The notes: generated from the sequence alone by a model not told the origin. A stretch of 64,000 nt of DNA from Moniliophthora roreri (GCA_001466705.2 LATX02000201.1:248001-312000), one strand, 5' to 3'; positions 1 through 11,780 are shown, counted from the stretch's first letter. Made by a program: numbers and translations.

Positions 1-2410
1 ACTATGGAGAACGTTGCTTCTGCCAACTTCGCTTTCCAACAAGCCTAACTTGATGCGTATCTCGGGTTGCCAGAGTTGCGGCGCTAGACAGCTCATCGCT
101 ACATGTGTTGGGGTGCATTAATTGAGCTCATGATATCGCTACGTAGGTCGGGCTACTGCATTATCTTTCGAGGAGCAGGGCGACTTCTACCTTCGGCACG
201 CATATTTCTTGGCTTTGAAATTACATCCCGAACTTCCAAGTTTGTTATCAAACAGGCGTTATCCCGCGTTGCCATGTATTGGGAAGCCGTCAACATTGTG
301 GAGCGATTGGATGCTTTGACTAAACATTCCTCGCCCTGCATACCTCTATCGACGTCAAAGATACGAACCTTCCAGAACTTTTGGCGAGCGGGACACCTTT
401 TCACCGCTGATGCTGCCATTAGTAACGTTCTATCAGGTGGAGTCTCCCAACCGCTTTGACGTTCACGTTGCAACTACTGATTGATAGAAGACTAGGCTGT
501 GTGCCACGACCTACCGAACGCATCTTCCATCCACACGTTGAGGACTATTCCTGTTGTTCCATCAGCTCGAGTGGAGTTTCGGCAATCCTGCCGTCGCTAG
601 TCTGTTCGTTTGTTCCTAACTCGCCCGAAATTCTATTGGGGATCGACTCGAGCTCGGGCATTTCGCTTGGTACTTTTGCTTCTGCCGGTGTTTCGTCTAG
701 CTATGCGATGAATACCAGTTATCTCTCCTCCTATCCGCTGCCGCCACCCGCTACGAACTTCGCGCTCCAACACCTACTTCTTCATATCCTTGGTACATAC
801 TTGCTCTATTCTTTTCTTCAGACTTCGTCTCCTATGCTTGCATCCTTTCCTATTTCTTTAGTTCTCACCCGCTCACATACCACACCTCTCACACTTGTAA
901 TCATTCGTTCCCAGTGACCTTGGCCGAACCGCGTAATACCAAATCCCATCTTATCATCTTACCCGAGACTCAGAGTAGGGACCCCAACCACCCTTTCATT
1001 ACACGTTTCCGTTGTTTCCTGGTCTGTCAATCAGTATTTCTACATCTTTTCCTGTCTAATGAAGTTCATGACGTTGCCCAGAGACGGGTATACTTGGGAG
1101 TTCTGGACCGACACGCCGAGAAGATGCATCATATTTTTGGTACTCAACGTTTCGATATCGCAACGTCGACACCCACGGAGGCTGAGATGATGAAAAGGCG
1201 AGCTTAACAGGATCCGAGAGTCGAAGCCGACTTGAGGTCAATCAGAGCAACTTGTTGAAAGCCGTTGCACAGTCGTAGTCGGCAGGGGAGAGGCACATGG
1301 GGATTCTGCTTGTGACCTCGCGCGTAGCTTCTTTACATTCAATCCCTATGACGATTTACAATGTCGAATAACGGATGTAGGTTACACGTCGATGTCTTTT
1401 ATTCAACTTTGTTCAACCTGACCCTCTGTCGACGTCAATAAACTCTACGTTACTCTAATTCTAAAACCCCTTCATACCGCTAATCCCGACTAGACGGGGT
1501 ATGTTGACTCGAAACTGCGGTACATAGTCCTACAAAAGAACGGGTCTACAAAGATCATAAGACTGGTCATCCGAAAGATTTAGGAATACTCAGGACTCGG
1601 GCAATAACAAGCCATAAGAGCGATGAGTCTCGGAAGGATTTTCTCATCGGATAATCTGCTCGGCAGCACAGAAGCAATAGTCCTGAGGGAAAGGCATTAG
1701 TATCGATGGCCCCGTGAGTTCTTAAAAATCAACAACGACGTCGACGGCTACGTATCACCCTCAATATCATCAACATCCCGGTAGGCCCAAAACTGCGGAG
1801 AGCTATTCATGTTTCATAACATTGTATTCGAGATATAAGCTTTGAACCTAAGACACTTGGAATTGCCCCTCCGAATTATGCACGTGCAAACTTGATACAG
1901 AACATCTTCTATGAACCATTCAAGTTCAACAGCCCACTGGCAGGTGATGGATGAGATGATGTTGATCCCCCTGGATATGTATCAACAACCTTCCCGACGC
2001 AATGATGTCATGGTACCTTTGAAATGTCCCCGAGAACACTGACAAGTGAGCCATCATCTGCCATCATGCATCAGATATTGCACTCCGGGAAGCACGGTGT
2101 AGGGACCTGTGGATTTGTCTGAAAGTTTAATGGTAGTTTGATCCAGATTTATCTAGGCATGCTTGAGATGTGGACATGGGTAGATCCAGAGTTATATATC
2201 CCAGGACCCAATGGGGGAGGGATCACCGCTATAACGCCTTTCCAAGGCGCTTGGTACAGTAAGAACGCGGCCATGTGATGCATATGATGGACTGTGGACG
2301 CGCAGATGGCAAGAAGCCTGAGGGTGAGAAAAAAGGTCAATGCACATTGCCTCTTGTTCGGGTAGATGATCAGAGAAGCTGGCCTCGAGTACTAGCGGTA
2401 GTGTAATGAC
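1..2410. other. No recognisable gene
   Basis: I see no gene I can support here. Open frames exist on both strands (for example 103-459 + and 456-917 +), but they are short, abut or overlap each other in different frames and have no recognisable domain. The three plus-strand frames 103-459, 456-917 and 914-1207 follow one another with 4-base overlaps of stop and start, which could be a decayed coding stretch, but the residue composition (Ser/Leu/Pro rich) gives no family. Confidence 0.4.
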
Positions 2411-2446
2411 ATGACCGGAAAGTATGACCGGAAAGTATGACGGAAA
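2411..2446. repeat. Short tandem repeat, about 14-base unit
   Basis: The unit ATGACCGGAAAGT is repeated about two and a half times head to tail. No gene overlaps it. Confidence 0.7.
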
Positions 2447-3249
2447 ACTCAATGCTGCCAACAAATGCATCCTCCGGGGAACGAGTTTGTGGAGCCAGAA
2501 GATGTTGAGCAACCAAGAAATATCCTATCGGCGAGGCCAAGAGAAGTATTTGAACAAAATTCACATGATGCTTACAAGAGTCTAGACATTTGCCACCTAC
2601 AAGGATACGACAACATATCCCTGTCATTCCCAGCGTACGTCGCAATAAAAGGTATGGCGCTATACCACATGCCTTTAGTTGCGTGTCTTACTCAAAATTC
2701 AAAAACAATTCATACAAATCATTTCTCGCATAATGAGCTCTAAGGAAACCTTGCGAGGGTGTTTCTCAAGGGATGCTCGGTGCCCTTTTTGCCATTTTTG
2801 AACCATATGAATTGTTTTTTGGATCTTCGGTCGTCGCTGAGAAGGGGCGGGGCCATCAGAATTTTGGTGAAAACTTTTTTGTTGCTCTCTTGGCCTGGCA
2901 AAAAAGGCAAAAAGCCACACGCTATAAGCCATGTCATTTTGGGGAAAATTATGTTCGCTTTGGCTTTTTACAGTGTCATGAGTTGCAGAAGATGTCGAAA
3001 CACTTCAATGCATCTACTATAGTGACTCTATGACATGTATGAAATACTGTACGAGTCAATTTATGGGCTGGTAGGTTTCCCGGCATGCCGGAGATGTCGT
3101 AAAAAGTCGAAAAAGATGAGGTCATTTTGCTGATGGCCCCCCCGTCCGCCCCGCCCAAGGCTCATGCACCCGTCTCAAGAGGGCAGCGGGCCGTGGTTCC
3201 GGCACAGACAGTTGGTTGGTCGGTAAAAAAAATTTGGGGTAAATTTTTT
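2447..3249. other. Gene-free stretch with imperfect inverted G/C tracts
   Basis: No gene is recognised. The block has runs of T/A (around 2,870 and 3,225-3,255) and two G/C-rich tracts containing GGGGCCATCAG (near 2,846) and its inverted form CTGATGGCCCC (near 3,131), an imperfect inverted pair about 290 bases apart. This could be the remnant of a small terminal-inverted-repeat element, but no target duplication was found. Confidence 0.3.
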
Positions 3250-3814
3250 TCAGAGGTCAGGCAACTTCCTGGGCCAAGTACAGGTCACCAAGCATTCCTG
3301 TTGGGCTGAACCAAAGCTGTCGAAGCCGAACTCTGATTTGGTGGATGATGGTGAATACCAGGGTCCCTGAACCGCATAAATATTGAACAGAATTTCTTCA
3401 AAACGGATGTTGAAGGGCCTCTGCCAAACCCCGCTGTGATACTCTGGTATATCATGCTCAACGTTGCTGATATTGTGATGAGACCACAAAACGTCATTTT
3501 TCGAACAAAGGGACGGGCTGGGATGTGACAGCTATTCAAGTTCCACCACTGGGTATTGTATCAAACCAATCAGCACGATATCCAGCATTACTGGAGTCTA
3601 CAGAAAGCATGCTAGGGCGGCTGTAGCGGTAGGTGCCTCGCGGAACAGATTGGTAAGGACCCGGATTCCATACTGGCCCTGGCGAGAACAGGCGCGGACC
3701 AGGCGTGAAGCCAGAATTATAAGTCATATCCGCCAATTTTATGCATAACTTAAGAGGCCAGAGGACTGAGCATCCAACGTTCAACGCCCACGATGGTCTC
3801 CCTTCGTACCGCAC
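3250..3814 (-). other. Coding-like minus-strand frames, unassigned
   Basis: Two neighbouring minus-strand open frames (3,814-3,536 and 3,489-3,250) have plausible protein composition: the first is Gly/Pro/Tyr rich with the stretch TYNSGFTPGPRLFSPGP, the second contains VWQRPFNIRFEEILFNIY. They could be exons of one gene, but no intron joining them in frame was established and neither resembles a family I know. Chance open frames are a serious alternative. Confidence 0.2.
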
Positions 3815-4289
3815 AAGAAGACCGAACTGAGGAAGGCGTACGCCGGTGATTGTGTGTTCAAGGTGAAAAATCAGTGTATGACGGCAACGCGAAGTACAGA
3901 CCCAAAGAATCCGGACAACGCAAAGATATCACTCCAGGACTGCGATCCTAAATACACTAAACAGTTGGCGCTGGTCTGGCGACAACCGAACGATGATACT
4001 CTGTAAAGTGGCGGAATTCATATACACCACCCATTCATGGCATTACGTATATATGTACATCCAATGTCCAATAGCGCGTCTCATGGACTTTGTATCCACG
4101 TACCATTGAATCTACCATCACGTATCCGAACCGCAACAACCAAGGCCAAAGAATCAGCGCATACTTGGCAGGGATAGGAGGTGTTCAAGTGCGCGACTGC
4201 AAGCTGCGGGGTGTGGAGCGCTTATTCAATCAAAAAGCTTCTCAGTCCTACGATTATTGAATAGCTGGAACATTTCGGTTATCTGATTG
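3815..4289. other. No recognisable gene
   Basis: Nothing supportable is seen in this stretch. Confidence 0.4.
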
Positions 4290-4874
4290 CACATACAGAA
4301 GAATCGACAACATCCATACAACAGGCTTCGACTCGGGCACCTCGATACTGATTCGACAGTGTCCAACATCAAGTCACAACTGTCAACGGAATATGAATCA
4401 GTGACGGATGTCGAGCAAGTAAGTAGTCACTGCACACCATGATTGTCCTAGATGTCGAAATTCCAAATCGCATGGCCTACGGAGGTCGAAGCACATGCTA
4501 TCTAGACCGTTTCACACGTTACTGCTGCCAGCTTGGACTTCCACTACCTGGGAGAGCGCCTCAGTCCTGGTTTTCGCAGCGATAGCAGATGACCTACCTT
4601 GAGATGCAGACTCAGTTTCCACAACTCGCCAACTCGGGATTTCCCGTCTTTTCTTTGCTTGGTGAGAGGATGCTGGCACCGGTAGTCCATCCGCCCAACG
4701 TCCCAGACTGAGATGCCGGAGTATCCTGTCTACCTGAGCCGTTACCGCAATGAGGACAACGCGATGGACACGATCATGATGGGTCTGATAGCCAAGGGAA
4801 TCGCCGTGTTGTTGAGCACCTACAACATACACATATTCCCACCCAACTCGGGCAATGCCGTTCATATCAACTGA
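4290..4874 (+). pseudogene. Coding-like plus-strand fragments, possibly decayed gene
   Basis: Three plus-strand segments read like protein but do not join into one frame. About 4,290-4,418 is open and ends QLSTEYESVTDVEQ at a GTAAGT donor; a 33-base gap to a TAG acceptor leads to MSKFQIAWPTEVEAHAI followed by a stop at 4,503-4,505. Then 4,594-4,710 carries MQTQFPQLANSGFPVFSLL and runs into a stop, while 4,713-4,874 in another frame carries MPEYPVYLSRYRNEDNAM and ends NAVHIN. The last two look like one protein broken by a frameshift, or exons with an unresolved intron. The family is not recognised. It lies just upstream of another plus-strand hypothetical and may be the same gene. Confidence 0.35.
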
Positions 4875-5085
4875 GTATGGTTGCTTCCAAGAACGTCTAG
4901 TATGCTGCAGGTATGATTATTGGTATGGAACGACTCTGTCCTCACGAGTCGTCCAGATAACCCGTTAATCAACCGCGAAATGTATCAGCCCGGGCCTGCC
5001 TCTCATGACTCCCTACAACAAAGATTTGTTAGATGCTAGTATCACCTGAACAAGCGCCACTTGCCTCGTTCCCGTCAAGGTTAAA

Positions 5086-5803
5086 ACACATCAGTCTGTA
5101 ACCACAACGTCGGGGCCTATTACCTCGGGTTTGCCCATACCCGGAACAGCTCACTTAGTAGAATCAGGGATGTATTGTCCGCTGTAAGACCTATTCTACC
5201 CTTATTCAAGGAAGAAACCCGCCTAATCTGTCAATAGGAGACATCCAAGGTCGTCGCGACGAAGAGTAGCTGGGAAAGATTGGAAGACACCATCAGCCTT
5301 CTAGAATTCCGCATGGATATCGTGCTTCATGGAGAGACGGAGGATGCCGGCGACACGTCTGTCATTGCTTCTTTTGACTATCAACAACGGGGCATAATTG
5401 CTACGTACAGTGAGTTCAGAGCATAAAAACAACCGCTAGAGACGTACTGGTAAAAAATGCATCTCCTTTCCTCACAGCAATCGTCTCCGAGAGTCGTATC
5501 AATGATCCTATCATTTCAGAACTTGACGATGGATGGCCCTACGAGCGATGCAACATGGATATCAGTCTATTTTTAAAAGGGTATACAGTAGGGGCACAAT
5601 GCTCACATGCAAAACGATCGACAGGTCGCATCCTGCTGCATCGCATGTCGAAGCCTCGGTACCTGCGAATGTGTCGTAAATACGGAGATATTACATGGGA
5701 TAGGCTTCGTTTTCCCAGTTCTTCCGATATAATGATGACCACCGAGCCCGCCGCCTACCGACAAGTGCGGGGGATCGGCGTTGCCTGCTTCTCTCGAGGA
5801 TAA
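5086..5803 (+). CDS. Hypothetical protein, three exons, start not found
   Basis: Three exons can be joined in frame: about 5,096-5,183 (exact start of this exon unknown), 5,238-5,409 and 5,478-5,803. The introns are 5,184-5,237 (GTAAGA...AATAG) and 5,410-5,477 (GTGAGT...CACAG), both with ordinary fungal signals. The product reads AYYLGFAHTRNSSLSRIR, then an acidic middle part with SWERLEDTISLLEFRMDIV and a C-terminal part with DDGWPYERCNMDISLFLKG, ending ...IGVACFSRG at the stop 5,801-5,803. No domain, signal peptide or membrane segment is recognised. No in-frame ATG was found for the first exon, so either upstream exons (perhaps the fragments at 4.3-4.9 kb) are missing from this model or the gene is decayed. 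The intact splice frame over 490 bases argues for a real gene. Confidence 0.5.
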
Positions 5804-6577
5804 GGCAACAAAGTTCTCATCCACGCTGCCCAGACCACTGAACACCAGGAACAGAGAGGAGACATCAGGCAGTCAGCAGAGGAATAGAAGACAAGATGTT
5901 ACTCACGACACGTATCAGAGGCAGCAAATCAGAGTAAGCCAGCACTAGCGCTACGATGGGAATAAGTCAGTACAAGGGAATACACCCCGGGATCAGGATA
6001 TTCTATCCAGAACATTTGAACGTCGAAAAAGGTCGTATTTCCCCGACTTCGCAATGTCAGTGATAAGCCCTTGTCCTATTAACCTGCGTTAGCGCCGTAA
6101 TGTACATCAGACAATCAGCGACATACTGATAGTTCTAAAACCGCACAATAACCTTACAACCCGGCCCCTGCCAATGTCAGACAAGACTACTAGGCCGGTC
6201 ACGCGGATATTTGATAGGCTCTCCACAACACATGTCCGAGATAAAAGATAGTCTTTATCGGAGGCTATGAGGCATAGCACTAAGAAAGGATGATTGGCGA
6301 GTAGGACCTAGGAGGGAAATGAAAGCTTTGAAGGCTAAAGTGTATCTGGCATGTTCGTATCTGTTCAACAGATCCAACACAAGCAATAAATTGTCAACAG
6401 CGAACAGCATCTCCCCGGAAGCGCCACGGCAGGCTCACTGTCGTGCCAGCGGGCACGATGAACCAATAGGCAAAAAGCGAACACGTTCTTAGGTGAACTT
6501 CCTGTAGTAGCAGCCCAACGACGCGTGTGGTGTGCATGTAATAGAAACACTTTAACACCAGAAGGAAAGAGCTACGG
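5804..6577. other. No recognisable gene
   Basis: No gene is supported. Minus-strand open frames at the right end belong to the exon shadow described next. Confidence 0.4.
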
Positions 6578-6797
6578 TCATGTCCCACAGTCTGAAATGG
6601 TATCAGTCCACAAGGGGTAAACAGGGCGCATGAGAAGCTCACCGGGCTCGAAAAGATAACTTTTATCATTCCGCCAGTCACGCTCAACATTTGCTCCAGG
6701 CCTATCTGGGATCGGAGAATGCTGGCGAAGGAACTCGTAGCCTTCAATAGAACATGAAGCGTTATCCGGCAAGTCGACGACGGCCGCCCATAGGATT
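6578..6797 (-). CDS. Hypothetical protein, C-terminal exons only
   Basis: On the minus strand an exon from about 6,797 to 6,643 reads AAVVDLPDNASCSIEGYEF and LRQHSPIPDRPGANVERDWR, up to FEP and a split Gly/Asp codon at a GTGAGC donor. A 51-base intron (6,642-6,592, ending TTTCAG) leads to a tiny last exon coding DCGT and a stop at 6,578-6,580. Because the intron is a multiple of three, an unspliced frame also stays open. Upstream there is an in-frame stop near 6,803 with no AG acceptor between, so the 5' part is missing or frameshifted. The stretch MNAVAVILKRVFGFVIVPF further upstream (near 6,980) could be a leading exon of the same gene. The family is not recognised. Confidence 0.35.
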
Positions 6798-6809
6798 CAA
6801 ATGTGTCTA

Positions 6810-7257
6810 AAAATAAGAAGGCTTGACTAGTGAAGACGTGCCGTAAATGTAAGCTATGGATGTGGGCATGGCATAGGGGAGGCGAAGGAAAGGCTGGGTG
6901 AGACCATTCAGCTGAAGGTAAACTCAACAGCTTTCGAGTCCAACAGCATTGTGTACAGAAAAGGAACAATAACGAACCCAAACACGCGTTTCAGGATAAC
7001 GGCGACTGCATTCATTCTGGAACCAAAGTTGACGGTACCATCAACGCGAGTGGCCCTTGACAGTTGGCAAGAGTATGTCTTTGGGCGCAGAAGGACGGCG
7101 TGTACTTAATCATAACGAGACATTGCCTTGGAACGCAAATGGTTTGATTGGCACTAACTTCAAAATGAGTACTTTTGCGTCTAAAAGACAAATATTAGAA
7201 TATATGAATACTGATCTAATACAAGACGCACAAATTAGTCTATCAGCCATGCCAGCT
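6810..7257. other. No recognisable gene
   Basis: Contains the possible leading exon mentioned for the preceding minus-strand feature and a plus-strand open frame at 7,057-7,302 that runs into the 3' end of the oxidase gene; neither is supported as a gene. Confidence 0.35.
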
Positions 7258-7737
7258 CTACTTCGAACCAGGATAAAGCTCTTCTTTGGTGCTGATTCCT
7301 AAGGGAGAAAAGGGACATGAGACGCAGAAGGCTACGAGGAAAAACAGAGCAGACATACCAAGCTCCTCTCTGAGACCCTTCAACTCCTCCAGATACGCCT
7401 GGTACTGGGTGACATTCTCAACCTTCTCCTTGATACCCTCGAAAATCCGGACAGCCGTTGAGTAGTCGTTTACTCGTCTAGCGGCACGAACTGCAGCCTC
7501 TACGACGGCGGGCGAAGGTACAAGATCGTGTGCAAAGCAGTTGTTGAGACCTCGCTGAAGCTCGAAGAGGTCCTCAGCGTTTTGGAAAAAGTTGACGTAT
7601 CGCTCCGAAAATTCTTCAAAACTCTCCTGGGCGTGACCATGGGCCTGACGGGTAAGAATGGGTGCAGATCGCGATGCTGAAGCAAATGAAGGACGAGCAG
7701 CAGCTCGGAGAGCGTTGGAGACGATGGGGCGCATCAT
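7258..7737 (-). CDS. COX6: Cytochrome c oxidase subunit VI (COX6; Cox5a in animals), mitochondrial
   Basis: Nuclear-encoded subunit of respiratory complex IV, acting on the matrix side of the mitochondrial inner membrane. The start is the first of two ATGs (7,737-7,735); a longer frame upstream begins only with TTG. Two exons are joined across a 60-base intron (7,299-7,358, GTATGT...TTAG), giving about 139 residues. The N-terminus is rich in Arg, Ala and Ser with no acidic residues (MMRPIVSNALRAAARPSFAS), as expected for a presequence. The mature part has the family's ESFEEFSERYVNFFQNAEDL near residue 40, GLNNCFAHDLVPSP in the middle, ARRVNDYSTAVRIFEGIKEK, and ends GISTKEELYPG. Length matches yeast Cox6 (about 148). 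The neighbours are unrelated; housekeeping expression is expected. Confidence 0.93.
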   Translation of the reverse strand: MMRPIVSNALRAAARPSFASASRSAPILTRQAHGHAQESFEEFSERYVNFFQNAEDLFELQRGLNNCFAHDLVPSPAVVEAAVRAARRVNDYSTAVRIFEGIKEKVENVTQYQAYLEELKGLREELGMSALFFLVAFCVSCPFSPLGISTKEELYPGSK

Positions 7738-9174
7738 GGTGGAAGTGGAAGGCAAGGGTCGTTAATCGGCCATGCTTAGCGGCGTCGGAGCAAACCGGAC
7801 AGTCGAGACTCACGGCGACCTCGAGTCAACCTCCATGACAAGCACAACTCGGTTACGTTCTGGAACTGGAGTCCATCTGTGTAGGCTTGAGTTATCTACT
7901 TTTTGTGAAGAAACTCATTGTTTTTTCCATACTAAATAAATAAAGGACTTTTGTCTGGCCCGTGGATTTGACCGGACATGGCGCCCAAACTTGTTACCAC
8001 TGCCGCAGTTCCGCCGAGGCCTCCCAATTCTCGTGGATTGTATCTCCCAGCTGTACGCCTTCATGCTGGCAATGGAAGTGAAATCCTCGGTAATATTGTC
8101 GTTGCAGGGTGCATCGCTAGGCCGATCAATCCTGCCAAACTCCGTCGGGTGTCGGCGTCAAGTCGGCGTAGTACAGCCTCTTCAACACAGCAAAAGGGCG
8201 GGATTGATATTGGTCTAGAACTCGACGTCCATTCGACAGGCAATACTTCATTGCATGGCGGCGTGATGACACTTCGTCTCTCCGTTTGCGTTATACCACT
8301 GTCATGAGTAGAGTGAACGACTTGACATCGGCTTAACGGATCTTGTCACAGCAGAGGGCGCAATGCAGTGAACAACCAGAATATGGAAGTCCTCAGAATA
8401 TACTCGATTTCGTTCACTAGAAGCTTCTCGCAGAAAGTCGTGGATGCCTGACGTCACCCGCACTTCTTATTCTGCGACTATGAAACAGCAAACAAGGACC
8501 CACTACTCGGCTTCCGATTCCATGGGATCAACATCTGCACCGCAGATGCGTAGCCTGATATTGTATTTAGCTTCTCCAGGAGGTGAGGTGGGGTAAATTT
8601 GCTGTTGAAAACCGCGTTTATCTGATTGATGCTGGCAGGAACCCAAGCTTTGGCTTCAATATCAAGACTCGGTACCTTTTCACTACATGACCTCTCAAAC
8701 ATCATTGTTACATGAGATAAAAGGGACGCTGGGGATTCCACGCATATGGAAACTACAGCCGTGAGTCACCCACACTCACATTTTGTAGTCTTTTCGCCCA
8801 GCTCTCTTTTTTCGTTTCATTTTTCTGTTTTGAACTTCTGATTTTTGTATTGTTCTCCCGCCAGTTGAGCGTCTAATCAACCCCATATCGATCATTCGCA
8901 ATGATGGCAGTCATGATAGGAGGCTGTTGTAAATTCTACTGTCGTGTCGGGATGGGCAGGGCAGGGCATTGGGCTCCTTCGAGGTGTCAGTCTTTCTCTT
9001 CTCACTCCCCCGAAGCTTTCGAATGAATATTGTTGACGGAGAGGCGCAGAAATGGCGCGACACTTCGCTACATGGCTATGCAAGCGGCCGTGCGAACATC
9101 ACCGAATACAAGGCCCACACAGCCACATTTAAAACTCGTTACTTGACAATGCAATTTCTGAACTCCCATCCAAG
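7738..9174. other. Intergenic region with two doubtful open frames
   Basis: A plus-strand frame starting with ATG at 7,978 and ending 8,307 (109 residues, begins MAPKLVTTAAVPPRPPNSRG) and a minus-strand frame 8,741-8,478 (87 residues) are open but match no family, so I do not call them genes. The right half is the upstream region of the first bZIP gene. Confidence 0.35.
8762..8768 (+). promoter_or_regulatory. Exact GCN4/AP-1 type site TGAGTCA
   Basis: TGAGTCA is the reverse form of the GCN4 consensus TGACTCA. It lies about 530 bases upstream of the ATG of a GCN4-like bZIP gene, so autoregulation is possible. A 7-base match can also occur by chance. Confidence 0.35.
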
Positions 9175-9182
9175 TATATAAG
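9175..9182 (+). promoter_or_regulatory. TATA box of first bZIP gene
   Basis: TATATAAG lies 115 bases upstream of the ATG at 9,298. No ATG occurs between about 9,205 and 9,297, so the presumed leader has no upstream open reading frame of the yeast GCN4 kind. Confidence 0.55.
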
Positions 9183-9297
9183 GCGAGTACTTGACAGGAA
9201 AGACTCGGTACGTCTTTCAGTCAACAGAAAGCCCGCGTGGAGACCCGCGGACGCCCCCTCGCCCCCGATCGCCTCTTCCGAGTCATACATCGTCGTC

Positions 9298-9927
9298 ATG
9301 AATCCCTCCCAATTCTCTTTTAATCCCGAGCATTCGGGATCATCTGGTTTCAATTCAGAACAATCGATGGAGCCTTCTGCCTATCTAGATCAGCCTTTTC
9401 GACACTCAGAGGTCACGGACGACGAACAAGGACTTTCCTCCACTGGAATGTCTATGTTAGCCGGTCCCTCAACGCAGGTCTTGCATTCTCAGCATCCCTC
9501 GCTCCAAGCTACTTTCAGCAGTACCCCAGCTGCTCACCGTCGACGGTCCCCAGACACACTCCTGCCACTCGATGCACCAGTACAACCCCGTCACTACGCC
9601 ACCCCTTCCGCCACTTCCCGCAAGGAGATTCCGTCTTACTACCTAAAGCGGCGACCTCAGACTCAGGTCTCAGATGAGGAGGATGACGAACTCACCGAAG
9701 AGTTGCCTCCTAACGCCACCGATCAGGAGAAAATTGAACATAGGCGCCACAAAAATACCATCGCTGCCCGTCGTAGCCGGCGACGAAAGGTCGTATATCA
9801 ACAGCAGTTGGAGGATCTAGTCGAACGCCTGACGATCGAGAAGGAGCAGTGGAAGACTCGTGCACAGATGTTGCGCCAGATTGCCGAGAGCAGGGGCATT
9901 GCCTGTCCTGACTGGGAAGACGAGTGA
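9298..9927 (+). CDS. bZIP transcription factor, GCN4/ATF4-like, paralog 1
   Basis: Intronless gene of 209 residues. The N-terminal 110 residues are Ser/Pro/Gln-rich and probably unstructured or activating. An acidic patch (SDEEDDELTEELPPNA, residues 125-140) precedes the basic region with the GCN4-type signature NTIAARRSR at 153-161. The zipper is short: heptad positions L171, L178, W185, L192, with Trp in place of the third Leu. It ends 17 residues later. As a bZIP protein it should dimerise and bind TGACTCA-like DNA in the nucleus; in fungi this class controls amino-acid biosynthesis (GCN4/cpc1). A closely related gene lies 1.9 kb downstream on the same strand (11,868-12,536), so this is a tandem pair. 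A TATA box lies at 9,175 and TGAGTCA at 8,762. Family assignment is sure; the GCN4 role is inferred. Confidence 0.9.
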   Translation: MNPSQFSFNPEHSGSSGFNSEQSMEPSAYLDQPFRHSEVTDDEQGLSSTGMSMLAGPSTQVLHSQHPSLQATFSSTPAAHRRRSPDTLLPLDAPVQPRHYATPSATSRKEIPSYYLKRRPQTQVSDEEDDELTEELPPNATDQEKIEHRRHKNTIAARRSRRRKVVYQQQLEDLVERLTIEKEQWKTRAQMLRQIAESRGIACPDWEDE

Positions 9928-11780
9928 ATATAATCGTCTAATGGGTCCATCTCATCTCTTCACTTGCACTTTTTTCAATCCTTGCAAATAGATTAACCAT
10001 TCCTGTGAGTAATTACAGCTTTTCAGCAATCAGGAACTCACTGACGTCTGGCGCCTGTTTCTTCAGTTGGCTGTCGGAAATCTCATATGTGCCCTTTACG
10101 AACCTAATGCTCCTTTTTTTTTTTTTTGGGTCATCAACTACCGTTCACGCTGATACTTCTGTTACCCACCATTAATGCCATGGCTATCATGAACATTTGG
10201 TTATACCCACTGGATTTTGTACTGCTATTCAAGTCCCGGATCTGTGATCTCGTGTATCAAGACTTCGTCCTCGGTGCTTCATGTATCTACTATACCCTAC
10301 ATTACGATCCAATTTTGATGATATTTCTAATCACTGGATCACGAGGGAAATGAGATCTACATGCTGACCCATATCTTGCTGACACTGGAGATTCCAAGAA
10401 ACGTGCACCGCCGCGCTATATTGTCGGGTAACTGGATCATGCCAGTGGCACCCGCTAATCCGTTCATTACTCTAAAAGGTCCGTCGGACATGCATTGTAT
10501 ACGACATTGCCTTGTTGAACGGATCAAGATTTTTCGTTGAGGGAAAACGAAAGGTTGACGAGAGGGAGCCTCCGAAGGGGAGCCCCGGCAATTCTATAGC
10601 CGTATGTCCACCGGCCCGGAAGCTTGAGTAGCCGAATCCGCTGTTTTGCTCCTCCGTCTACCTTGGCTTGCTACAGGTTTTTGTCTCCGCTTGCACTGAC
10701 AGGTGTAACGTTGGTAATGCTTAGGGTGGTTCAAGGAACTTCTCTTGCTCCAATGACAGAAAGCCAGAGCAGCAAGATTTCGTGCGATTTCATGGAAAGT
10801 GCTGGTGAAGGTTCAGATGTGCCTTCACACTCTCAAAGCTCTCGAAGTCTCACAAATGAACCCAAGACCAATATGAACCGACGTACTTACCAGACCTCGA
10901 CCTTCCGAATGCGTAAACACGTATTGCAATTGCGATTATTAACGCTTTGGCTTTCTCTCCATAATGGCATTATGACCTATGCGCCATTGAAAGTCAGTGC
11001 TCGCAGTGCTGCACTAATCAACCCTGGCCTCATTGCCCAAGCGAGGCCTCGCCGTTAGTCAATTTTGCACTGCCTTCGCGTGCCTCGCTTGCCAAACAAG
11101 TGATGTAATGTATAATTGACATCACCTTCTCTTTCTCCGCTCCTGGGGCTGTGTCGGACGACATGCACATGCAGTCGCTCATCTTTTAGCACCGACCCAT
11201 GAGAGAGATCTTCAAGGGCAATGTTCTCCGAGGAACTGTCACTGGAGGTTGCTTCTGTTCGTCAATCATTTTGCGGATCGATCTCAAAGCATAGGAAGGA
11301 TCGGCGTCGTTTATGGGCAGCGACCTCCCTACCATCGATTTGCAGAGCATGAAGAGGGGATTTTGGCTCAGTCGTTCACAAAATTGTAGTGCTAAAAGCC
11401 AAGATACACCGAAACAACATCGGGAGAACAAGGACCACCGAGTGAGCGTCGAAATTATAGCTCGCCTCCTCCGTGATCACACAGTCAGATATTCAGTGTT
11501 GGCCTTCAAGCAGGATGTGGGATCAGTCGCTGGATCTGGCTGAGGCTGAGATTTTGCTTTTATAGGGGATTATGTCAGCCATTTAACCCAACTCGTTATC
11601 AATGCCCCGACCCTTTCTCGCGATTCAACAGTGCATATGTTAAAATCACGAAAGGGAAAGCTGTGGCTATTCATATGAATGAACGTGTAGTGGGGCGTAT
11701 CATTAATCGCTAGCACAGCCATTTTGGAAGTTTTGATGCGATGCGACAGTGCCCCGCGAAGGTGTTACTGCCTCCAAGCG
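9928..11780. other. Region between the two bZIP genes
   Basis: No gene is supported. An open frame 10,624-11,058 (+) begins only with TTG and has no domain. A minus-strand frame 11,431-11,186 contains DADPSYALRSIRKMIDEQKQ and could be an exon, but no partner exon was found. The last 300 bases are the upstream region of the second bZIP gene. Confidence 0.35.

Noticed and set aside
6394..6981. 195-codon minus-strand open frame
   Set aside because: Its residues are Ser/Phe/His-rich without domain, and another frame over the same bases (AAVVDLPDNASCSIEG) with a proper 51-base intron looks far more like protein.
7738..7755. Upstream extension of the COX6 frame
   Set aside because: The extension begins with TTG; the first ATG (7,737) gives a normal mitochondrial presequence.
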